Shown: one piece after another, positions 13,001-25,000 of the stretch
How the letters are laid out: each line of letters opens with the position of its first letter
How positions within the stretch are numbered: the stretch's first letter is position 1
Source: Symsagittifera roscoffensis
Lineage: Eukaryota > Xenacoelomorpha > Acoela > Convolutidae
Length of the DNA: 64,000 bases
Direction: 5' to 3'
Assembly (NCBI RefSeq): GCF_963678635.1
Contig: NC_087071.1
Span: 28,119,325-28,183,324, forward strand
Made by a program: the position numbers and the translations under genes
Notes under the pieces: generated by a model
What the model was told of the DNA's origin: nothing
The model's database searches: none
The model's input: only the letters and a program-made list of their open reading frames with translations

Positions 13001-16000
13001 TAAAACTTCACAAAAAATAACCGGTGCTGAAAATCTTTTTGAATTTGAACTCAAGAAGTAGACATCTTTAATGGGGTAGCAAAAATTTTTGTTGAAGCTA
13101 TTATTTCGATCGGCGAAAATTGATTGAACAAAGAAACCACACCGAGCTCAAATGTTTCGTTTTCTTCGAAAGCCGGAACAACAAGAATGCTTGCATCAGG
13201 GCGAAGGCCTAAATGTTCCGGTTTCCTGATAAGTTTTATGAGGCAGTGTTCACTTCATAACAAATGATGATATTTCAAAAATTAGAAAAAATTTGTAAAA
13301 AGAAAAAACCACTCGAGCAGAAATATTTGTCATTTTCTTCAAAAGTCGGAACAATAAAGTTTTTGCCGGCTTTTTTCAACAAGCTATCTTAGGAGGAAGG
13401 GGAATAATCCAGCTTTTCTGTAAGCCAGTACAACAAAAACTGCAATCTGAAATTTTTCTTCCCGGCTCAAATCAAAGATCTTTCTAGTCCTTGTAGTCGA
13501 TTAGTCGACTAACGTCTTATGATAATCGTTTAAACTGCAATTTTTTTTTCTGAATTTTTGTTCGTGTAATTGCGACAATTGGAAAATTGAGCTACTTGAA
13601 ACCAAGCTTATATGCATCTTATATGCGCGTCAAAAAACAGTCATTTTGGCTGCTGATTGCATGACTGTAGTTTGACTCTTCTGTAGTTTCACCACGCCAG
13701 GTATCAACATATTTTTTATGCATTAATTTTGGTTTTCGAAAGTTGTATATGATAACCACGTGAGTTTGTTATGGTTTAAACAAATTTTATGCCAAATTGA
13801 ATAGCTCGATTGAAAAGTAATAATTAAAAAATTACCTTCCAGTTTTTGACAACTCGGTAAAATGTTAAGGTAAAATTGTTCAAAGACTGTTTATACGACA
13901 ATTTGATTGAAGGAACTCTTTTAAAATTTTGTTTACTGCTTATGCTGACAACTTTCTCATAAGTTTGAGTTTTCAAAAATATATAGAAATAAATATTCGT
14001 ATCTCGAATTTCAAAAAAAATATCAGTATCCGCATTTTTAATTTTGGCAACAAACTTCGTTCCTGCCATTTTTTTGTTCAACATTTTGTGAACTAATGTT
14101 CTGTTTTTCAAAACACTGAATAACCCGCTGGTGTGCAAAAATATACAAATGACACAAGAACAGGCATTGTACAATTTTAGGGTAGTTTATAAAAGGTACT
14201 GTCAAAATTATACGTAAATTAGATGAACCTAAATTCTTTCCAACATACTATACCATAAATCACATTGCCTGAGTGCTTCTTAAATTGATCAAGAAAATTT
14301 TTTTGTGTTTTGTTCTATTCGTTCTACTATTCACAGAACCACAATTGTTTAAGTATTTGAATGGGATAATATTGTGCAGCAGAAAGCCTTCCCCCCAATA
14401 AGAATTTTATCAAGTATCATACTGCGGGTTTTTGCTGACAAAATATTTGTTTACAAGTTTTTGACTTTTTTGTCCAGAAAAAACCTATTTGGTAGTATGC
14501 CATTTTGTCTGTAATTTTTAAATTATGCTGCTCAAAACAGTCTTTTTTGGCAGTTGGTTGCAGTTTGACTCTTCTGTCGTTTTATACCACCAGGTAGAAA
14601 CATCTTTTTGTGTATTAAACTTGATTTTTCAAAGTTGTATGAGATAAACACGCGAGTTTGTAAATGTTTAAGCAAATCATCAGGCAAATTGAAAATTAGA
14701 TTTACAAAAGTTATTTTCCAGTTTTTAAAACCTCGGTAAAATTACAAAGTAAAGTTGTTCAAACACTGTTCGTACGAAAACACGCTTGAAAAGGTTGTTG
14801 GAAAAATTTGTTCATTGTTTACGCAGATTTTTTAGGGTAAAATAATAAAATCAAATTCCGTAAATTAAGTTTTAGCAAAATTTTTTTTATTGAATGCGCA
14901 TTTTTATTTTGGCAGCAAATTCTTCTCTTGAATTTTTTTTGTTCGACATATTGTGAACTAATTGTGCTGTTTTTTTTTAATTACTGAATTTCCCGTTGGT
15001 GTATGTAACAACTGAAGAAATGACACAATAACAGATAGTGTACAATTTTAGGGTAGTTCATTAAATGTTATTTCAAAATTATACGTATATTAGATGAACA
15101 AAAATTCTTTCCAAAAAAACTATCATAAATCACATGCGCGGGATGTTTTTTAAATTGATCGAGAACTTTTTTGTGTTTTATCTTATTCGTTGTATTATTC
15201 ATAGAACCACAATTGTTTACGTATTCGTTTGGGATAATGTTGTGTAGCATTCGGAGTAACAATTTTATTAAATATCATACTTCGAGTTTTTGCTGACACA
15301 TAATTTGTTCACAATATTTTTGAAAAAACTGAACTGGTAATATGCCATTTTTGTTTTTAAAATTTTAACTATGCTGGTTAAAAACAGTCTTTTATGGCTG
15401 TAAATTGCAGTTTGACTCTTCTGTCGTTTCACCCCACCAGGTATAAACACCTTTTTGATGTATTAAACTTGATTTTTGATGGTTGTATATAATAAACACG
15501 TGAGGTTTCAAATGGTTAAGCAAATCGTATGCCAAATTGAATAGCTCAATTGAAAATAAATTTCAATAACTTTTGTTTTTCAATTTTTACCACCTCGGTG
15601 TACCACCTTGTGTAACAGTTGTTGAAATGACACGATAACAAGTAGTGTGCAGTTCAAGGGTAGTTTATGAAATGTTTTGTCAAAATTATACGTATATTAG
15701 ATGAACCTAAAATCTTTTCATCAAATTCTATCAAAAATCACATTGCCGGGGATTTTTTAAGTTGATCAAGGAGTTTTTTTCGTTTTATCTTATTCGTTGT
15801 ACTATCCAATTTTATCAACTATGACATTGTGAGGGTGTGTGATGCAGAAGAACTTCTCAGGTTTGAAGATGACAAAAAAACTATGAGTCCGTTAGGGTTA
15901 GAACCTTTTTCGGGTTGAAGGCGGGTTGTTGCTGACACATATTTTTAAACAAAATTTTCAATTTTCTATTGTCCACGAAAATTCTAATTGGTAATATGCT

Positions 16001-19000
16001 TTTATTGTCCTTAAATTTAACCAAAGGATCACATTTGCGTCTATGAAAGCAGGCTTTGACGGCCCAAATTAGTTAAGGTTTAATTGTTTTTGGTCTAATA
16101 ATGCAAAAATTGTTGCTGAACTTAGCAGTTGAGCTAAAACGAGAGCATTGATAATCATGCTTTTCATTTTTTTTTGTATACAGTCTCTGACTAAATACAA
16201 GGTTTTAAAATCCTGTGCCTTTTTCAAGAATAGCACTCTGATATGTTATTGTTATGTCAGAACTTATCAAAAACTGCACCTAAACACTTCTTTCTTCTAT
16301 AAGCTGTCCATCAATCTGAAGTTAAGGTTTTTTCGAATCTTTGTTTTCGTCACCAAAAAATAAAAATTAAATTTTGTCTGAGCTAGTTTTCAGTTTTCTC
16401 TTAAGTTTCTAACTGGATCTTCAATTTTCTAAATGCATAATTCCAACTTTTTGCCACACGAGAGTAAAGTTTTCTCAACTGCGTCATGTATAATCTGACA
16501 AAATAAGGTAGACTTCAAATCGTGAACGTAAAAAAATAAGAAGAGGGGACCTAGAAGCAACCCTTGTGGCACGCCTCTACTTAAAACAACCCAATCGGAT
16601 TCAGCATCTGTCATCACTATTTTTTAATAACTATTGATTAAGTAGTTTTTATCAGATCAAGTGAAGACCTCTCGAACTCTGTATTTTGTAGTTTTCAAAT
16701 AAAAATTGATGATCTAATCAAAAACTATTCAGGAATCAAATCAAAGACTCTCAATAAGTCTAGTAATTTTCATCTTTACAAACTTTACCTCGAATTGTTG
16801 CAGTCAATTATACTAGAGCATCCATGATTGACTTTTTTCTCTGAAATCGATTTGAGCATGATAAGAAAAATATTACGATTTTGATTTTGCGTATTTTTAA
16901 ATACTATCATTTTTTCAAATAAATTTGACACTTTTGGAGTAATCGAAATTGGCCTGTTTTTAAATGGATCTTCAGTGCATCCGTTTTTATGTAAACAGGT
17001 AACATTTGCCAGCTTAAAATAATGTGGAGAAAGTTTTGTGATTATGCTTTTATAAATGAAAAACTAATTGGTTGAGATATTTCATCAGCGGCAACTTTGA
17101 GAAACCTAGCTGAAATACAAGATGAACACAGGTTTTTCTTCGTTTTTTCAAGTGCAAGAACAAATTGTTTGACATTTGAATGATGTAACAAAATGGAAAG
17201 CAAAAGAACATGGTAACCTCACTAGGGTGGCTATTCAAATATAAGTTTTTTTTTGGGGAAACAAGTTCACTCAGCCTACTGAATGTAAAATTGAGCAAGT
17301 TCGCATTTATCTTGGGCTCGTCTAGTGTTGCAATGCAAAACAAGAGTATAGAATAAAACAAGTATAGATGCATATAAAATAAGCACAGTTGGCCAAGCGG
17401 ACTAAGACAAAGTAAGCTAACGCCGATTATATGTGTGAAATAACAGTTGACGTAGGTTCGAGTCCCCCACCTGCCCATGTATTAATATACTAAAAACGGG
17501 GGTTACATCCTACTTTAACTGTTTTTTGGTTCTAATTCGGTTCAGCCTTGATTAAGGCTGACCGCCAAAAAGAGCAATTTGTCTCAAGGACATTACCGAC
17601 CGGTTCTTGTGGCTAGCTTGCGCGAAATTATCTCAAAAACGAGTAGTACCGAAACAAGTTGATTTTGTGATCTTGATTATGCAAACCGTTGACATTGCTT
17701 ATTTCTTGTTATGTGTGTTTACCGAAAAATACTCATAACTTAATTTGTCTTATACAGTTTTTTCAGATTGAGCGCACATTTTGGCGCCCCACAAGGGACC
17801 GTGTTATTCTGAGACAGACGAGGATACGAAGTCTTTTGTTTTTTCCACGACAAGGTACTCGAGACACAAGAGACAAAGGGACACAAGGGACTCGTTGATA
17901 ATTCCCTTTCTAGATTGCAACACGAGTATTGCAACACGAGAGTAGTATTGCAACACGAGAGACACGACGAGTGTTTTATTTGGCCTATTTCAACAAGGGA
18001 CCCGAAATCATCAGTGATCACCAGGCTGAATTGTGTGTTTGGCCGAAAATACCACATAACCAGTTGGCCGAAAGTGAGCGTTTGGCCGAAAATACCACAT
18101 AACCAGTTGGCCGAAAGTGGGCGTTTGGCCGAAAACACCACATGAAGTTGGCCGAAAGTGGGCGTTTAACCGAAAATACCAGATACCAGTTGGCCGAAAT
18201 TGGGCGTTTGGCCGAAAGTGGGCGTTTGGTCGAAAATACGAAACATCAGAGTACCGAATTGGCCGAAACTCGTCAAAGAGTTTACTTGACGAAAGTGGGC
18301 GATTGGCCAAAAGAGCCGACAGACGATACAGCAGACACGCGAAAGAGCAGACTGGCGGAAGAGAGGCCTGTTCAGGTGTCCTGATTGTTGACTTTTGGGC
18401 GAAGTGGAGCTGTATTTTTCTCGACAACCAAAGTTTTGGTTTTTTCCGGGTGTCGCCAATCTCCAATTAAAACTGTAAGACTCGACTAGTTTAAAACTTT
18501 CAAATTGTGCTATAAAATTGATTCACGATGTCATATATGCTAGAAATTTCCCCGCAAGCTAGCCCCCGGTAATTTTTCTCAATACCCAAAAAATTTTGGA
18601 CAGTTCCGTTGAACTGAAATATCTTACAGTGGGTACATAGACAAACTGACTTGACATTTTTTCTCGATACCAAACATTTTTGGATATATGTGAACGGAAT
18701 ATTAATCAGTGAAATCGGAACATAGACCAGAGGTACTGGACTAGTTTTTGGATTGGTTTATGACTCGAACCTGCTGATCAAAATTTTCTGAAAAATTTTG
18801 TGAAAAAAGTAAAAAAACTGGCAAAAAATCCTCAAAACGCCTCCAGAATTCCGCGAAACTGTGCTGTAAGATTACACCAACCTTATGTTAAGTGATCTGG
18901 TAGCGAAATATCAGGCAAATTAAGTTGAGTTTTTTCATCCTCAGGTTTCTTCCGCGTGTGTTGTTGGAACTTAACCAATTTGCCTGACACCCCACCCACC

Positions 19001-22000
19001 ATTGGTGAAACTGAAAGCCAGTGCGCTTCAAATAAAACAAAGCCGTTTCAGCCCGTCCGATTATTGACTTCGTTGCGTGACAGTTAGATAAGTGGTCAGG
19101 TAGGGTGATATTAAGTGAGTTAAGTTGAACTCTTTCATCCTCAGGTTTACTCCGTGTGTGTTGTTGGAGTTCAACCGACCTACTGAATTTTCCAACCCCA
19201 TTGGTACGTAAACGTAACGTAGCCGTCGCATAGGTCCACTAAGTGTATGGTATTCATTCTCGGAGCTAGTTCTTTGGATCACGCGCTCCGAAAACTTCCC
19301 GCTCCGTCCCAGAAGCGCGTCAAAGATACTTGCTTTACGAAGCCAGGTTTAAGTTTGACTTTTAACGCTAGGGACTCTCAGAAAACAATACAGTACTACC
19401 TTCATCACTACTTGTCGCACCGTAACGATCTTGTAATTTGGCACGACGCCATTAATAACTCGATAAGTAGGCACCGCAGCAACAATAACCGCAAGCTGAG
19501 TAGTGAGCAACTTGTCAATTTGTTATTAAGGTATAGGACAAACATTTGTGCGATCGTATACTGTAGACGGAACGGAACCGAGGATATAGAGGAAAGTTTA
19601 GGTTCAACAGGTATTCTCGTTCTCAACGTCGTTAAAGACTTTATTTCTAAGCGTAAGGCTAAGGACCAGGTACTAATTGAGAAGTACAAAGAGCTTCACC
19701 AGCCTCCTTCCCTTGAGTTAAAGACTCTCCTCCTTCTAAGGCGATATAGTGCTAATCTTAACATCCTTAAGACACGTAAGAAGCGGAATCGCTTACCCCT
19801 CAAAGCTCGGAAAGCTATAAAAAATAGGCTTCAGGCAGAAGCTTTGAGACGTCAAGTTCCCCCATCTTGTAAGCTAATGTTGATTTGTTAATGCAAATTT
19901 AATTACGTACCAAAACAGTTTCTCATTTTATTGATTGTTTTCTATAATTGAGCATCCGTAGAATATTGTCAATTTGTGAAAAGCATGGACAAAAAATTCC
20001 AAAGTAAGATACGCAAGTTATTCGAAACCCGTCTAAATCTAGAAAATGAGCTGCTTAAAGGTCACTCATTATTACTTGAGTACATTGAGAATAATAGTCG
20101 CACTACAAAAATTGATAATGCTGTTTACAAATGTAAAATTGCGTTGGAAAAAGCTGTCGACGTCAATGAGCAATTAATTAGGTTAGCGGGAAAAACGGAA
20201 AATCCTGAAAAAATTATTGCTCAGCAAGACCTTTGGCTTAAGAAAGTAACCGAAATGAACAATAAAGTAATGCGCGAAGCTCAGAGTTACAAGATGAGCC
20301 TTGAACCTTCGTCATTTCCAGCAGCCGGCATTACAGGGAGCAAGGGATCTTTACAACAAACTAGGTCTGAGACATCCTCACGCTCGCACAAAACAAGTGA
20401 TTCAGCAGCACGAGTATCTGAAAACAGGTCTAAGGTCTCTAATAAGTCTAAGGATAGTAGAAAGCTTGACTCACATAAGTCTGATAAATCTGCTTCCACT
20501 CGTCATACGTCGACTGTTCGCACTATGTCATCAAGTGAGAAACGGCATGAGTTAGCTTTAGTAAAACGGCGCCATGATGAGCTGGAAAAGCAGTATCAAG
20601 TATCTTTAAGACTTAAAGAGCAAGAGAACCGTCTTAAATTTGAACAAAGTCAGCTGGAACTAGAGCAATTGGCTGACAATCATAAAAAGCAACTAATTGA
20701 AATGGAATTGAAAGCGTTTGAACTTGAGGACAGTTCATCTGAGGTTAGCGAGAAGGTAGCGGAAAGTAACTTGACAGGAGTAAGTCAACCTATTTCAAAG
20801 GTAGCAACCGATCGAACTAATGATCGGGTAGACTCTGTTAGTTCACAAGCAGCTCCCGACGTAGCTAGTGCGCCAGGTTTGCAGGCCTTCACTCATGTAC
20901 CCATTTCGTCAGGACCGACGACTTCCGCCCTCCTTGCTCATGCAATTCACACCAGTAATAGTCATAACCATGAGCACACAGCATTGAGTGACCCTGGAAT
21001 CCATAGTTATGGACATCGGGCTATGCCTCAATTTGGCAGTGCAAGCCTTTTGCCATTGCAAGCTTCTGTTTCATTCCCAGCCTCTGTTCCATTCCCAGTT
21101 AACAATATGCATTCTAGTGCACACGTGTTACCACCACCGTCTGCTGTTCCTTTACAGACCATGAGTTCAAACATAACTAATGGTAGTTTTGCCATCGCGC
21201 AACCGGAATCATTACCTGTCCCAATGTTACTGGCCCAACCCGGTTCTGGTTTTGTTTCTTTGTCGCCTGCATTTGCTGGTGGTGGCTTCTCATCTTCTGG
21301 AGTAAACCCAACGGCAGTTTTCTTTTCGGCACCTAATTGCCATGCAGCACCAGTCCAGACGCAACATAATCTTCCCTTTGTTCCGCATACTGTGTCACCT
21401 AGTATCAACGATTACTACACAAGTGATGCAAACTTATGGCGATTGGCTGCTACAAATCCAATCGTCACGCCTGCTCAGTGCTGTAATGCTGGAAACATTT
21501 TTTCTAATGTGACAACTGTTGTCCCATCGTGTAACACCGCCCCTCCTTATACTAGTGGTGGGACTGTGTATTTTAATACTCCCCCAGTTCATCCACAACA
21601 TGTTCCGCATTTCGTCAATCATACTAATACTGGTTATCAGCCAGTCAACGAAGACTACGCACCGTCTTCTGCTTATCCGAACCAAGGTTGTTCATCGGAT
21701 CGACCTCTCTCCGCTCGTGAATTGGCGGAATTATTGATGCATAGCCGCAAAGATCATCTTCCTGAATGGAAGTTAGCCCAGTTTGACGGCAACCCGTTAA
21801 ACTGGCACGAATGGTTTGGTCAGTTTAAGTCCACCGTTGATTCCGCTGTTCTCACCGATGATACGAAACTGACATACTTAAAAACGCTCGTCACAGGCAA
21901 AGCAAAAACCGCAATTGCGGAGTTTAGTTATAGTGGCGTTATGTACAAGGATGCACTGGCCACCTTGCAACGGAAGTTTGGGCAACCACATGCCATTGTT

Positions 22001-25000
22001 GGTGCGCATCTTGATAAGCTGAATACTTTTCCTCCACTTAAGATGCACAATTCGGAAAATGTCATTAGTTCCTCCTCTGCCATATCTGGCCTCGTAGCAG
22101 TTTTCAAATCATTGTCTTTCAACGATGATCTAAAGAGTGTTAACCTGTTAAACCAAGCTGTTAGTAAACTTCCGCCTAACCTCAAGGAGGCTTGGTCAAT
22201 GCATACTGTTAGACATAAGTGGCAGCGACCAACACTCTTAGACTTTAACAACTGGTTGAATGAAAAGGCCGAGGGGCATGAAAGATTACGTTTACTCAAC
22301 TCTAAGGCAAAAAACGAGGAACCGGTTAAACCAAAAACAACCAAAGTTTTTGCAGCCAATAGCCAGGTAACTAGTAAGGCTCAGGATAAGTCTAAGTTTC
22401 CGCCGTGCGTTTTGTGTAAGGGTAGTCATGCATTGTGGAATTGTGCTGTTTTTAAGGAAAAGAATGCTACTCAGCGAGCAAAATACGTAGCTGAACAGAA
22501 ACTTTGCTTCGCTTGTCTCAATGGCAATCATAGTTTCCGGCAATGTTCTAGAGCAAAAAAATGCCCGAAGCCAGAGTGTGATAGCACACATAATGTCTTG
22601 CTCCATGGAGCCGAAAGAATATTTCCTCGGAAGGAAAATTCAAATGTCTCGAATAAGGCTGGAACAAACAAATCCAAGGAGAATACAAACACTTCCACCC
22701 ATGCCGCTGTTAGTGATGTACATGACATTGAATCTTCTAAAGGGTTGTTGCCAATTGCAACACTTGGTGTATCCTCGGATGTAACCAGTCTCCTGGCGTT
22801 GGTTCTTTGTGATAGTGCATCGACTCATTCCTGGGTGTCTTCGTCACTCGTAAACCGTCTCGGCTTAGTAGGGGAGCCCGTTAACTTGTCGATTAGTGGT
22901 TTCAATTCAACCACCGTTGTTGAGACACAGAGGGTCAAGTTTACAGTTTCCTCCGAGCCGAATAATAGTGATTTCGTATTTTCTCTCTGTGCATATGTTA
23001 AAGACAATATTCGGATTGGTTCCGAATTAATCAATATTGCTGATTTGCAGAATAAATATCCACAATTAGCACCTATTAAGCCCATTCAATATACTTATGA
23101 GGACGTTGAAGTTATTATCGGACAAGACTACTACCCCGCCGTTAGACCCATTGAGTTCATCTTGGGAGCTGATAAAAACTCACCGTGTTCCGTTCGCCTA
23201 CCGATAGATTGGGTCTTAATTGGTCCGTTGCCGCCGTCCGGTAATTCTACTTCTTCGTGTTTTAAGTGTGTTGTTGAAGATTCTTCTCTGACCGAACAGA
23301 TAAAATCCTGGTACGAGTTGGAATCGTATGGTGCTTTCAAACAAGTCGATGCCCGTTCCGCCGCGGATAAACATGCTTCATCCATCCTAAATTCTGAAAC
23401 CGTTCACAATGGCGAAAGATACATTGTGCTTATGCTTTGGATTGATAGTAATGTCAGTCTACCAAACAATTATTACTCGTCACTCGCCCAATTTAAATCA
23501 TTGGAGAGAAGGTTAAGTAAAGACCCTGAGCTGCGCGAAAGATACGCAGAAACAATTAGAGAGGACATTAGGAAAGGCTATGTCGTTACCGTCGAACCGC
23601 ATGATCCACGTAAGCGTTCCGATCGCGAGTGGTATCTTCCGCACAATCCGTCGTAAATCCGAATAAGCCGGGTAAGGTGCGCCGAGTCCTTAATGGGGCT
23701 TCTAAGTTTCACGGCACATCCTTAAATAAGTCCTTATTGGTGGGTCCTGACCTACTCCAAAATTTAATTTTTGTGCTTTTGCGATTCCGTCAACACAAGT
23801 ACGCCGTCTCCGCGGATATAGAGGGTATGTTCCTCCAGGTAGGAGTCCTTGCCCGCGATCAAATTTCGCTCCGTTTTTTTGTGGCGGGAGGATACCACTT
23901 CCGATGTGGTAGTTCATCAGTACACTCGCCATATATTCGGTGCACGGGATTCGCCTACGTGCGCCAATTTCGCGTTGCAAAAAACAGCAACTGATAATAT
24001 GTCCACATACCCTGAGGCCGCCTCAGTCGTAAATGAAAAATTTTTCATGGACGATTACTTGGATTCATTCGAGAACGTTACCCAAGCAATTAAAACTAGT
24101 CGCGATTTGGTTTCCTTACTAAAATTAGGAGGATTTAATTTGACTAAATTTGTCAGTAATGCTGATGAAATCACTTCAGCAATGAACCCCGAGGAATCCG
24201 AAACCTCGTTTTCAACCATCAAGGAAATTTGTAACGGTGCCGAAAAATCATCACACGTCTTAGGTCTTAAGTGGGACCATGTGAAAGACACATTGGTTGT
24301 AAGCAGAGGCATGGATCGTCCTCTCGATAAAGCAATAACTCAACGAACCGTCTTGAGTTTCGTCTCTTCTGTGTTTGACCCTGTTGGGTTAGTAGCTCCA
24401 TACACAGTTAGGGCCCGTCTTCTACTGAAAGATATTTGGAAAATCAGTGGTCAAAGTTGGGACGACGAATTGCCAGAAGACATAAGAGATAAGTTTCTCG
24501 AGTGGCACTCCGGTCTCCCTCTCTTAGGACAATTGACTATTCCCCGTTGTTACTTCACAGAGCCTGTTGATCAAATTGAGCTCCACATGTTCGGTGATAG
24601 CTCGCAGGACGTTTTCTGTGCTGTTGAATTTTTGCGTGCGCGACTCGCGAGCTCGCATAAAACTCAAATATCCTTCATCTTTGGTAAAGCTCGCGTTGCG
24701 CCGATGAAAGCGCTATCTATACCGAAGCTAGAGCTTCAAGCTGCTCTGCTCGCCACACGACTAAAAGATGATATACTGACCGCACTTACCGTCTCTATTA
24801 ATCATGTCTTTATGTGGACAGATAGTACAACAGTTTTGCAGTGGCTAAACTCCACTGAAAAATTACCTGTATTCGTCGCTAATCGTGTCGGCGAAATCCT
24901 CGAGTCGACCACTATTGATGAGTGGCACCATGTTCTGAGCGGCGATAATCCAGCTGATACCGGTACGCGGGGGATTTCTTCGGAAACCCTCAAGGATAGC

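Noticed and set aside
17050-17478. 142-codon minus-strand ORF, with a related 63-codon ORF at 26591-26782
   Set aside because: The shared part is the antisense of the LTR, and the rest crosses the LTR border into decayed LINE sequence.
17740-18470. Overlapping ORFs of 97-151 codons on both strands
   Set aside because: They are frames through the TTGGCCGAAA tandem repeats; the peptides are repetitive in all frames and have no domain.
18117-18470. 117-codon plus-strand ORF in the BEL leader
   Set aside because: Composed of the tandem repeat and its decayed tail; the real extra ORF begins at 19247.
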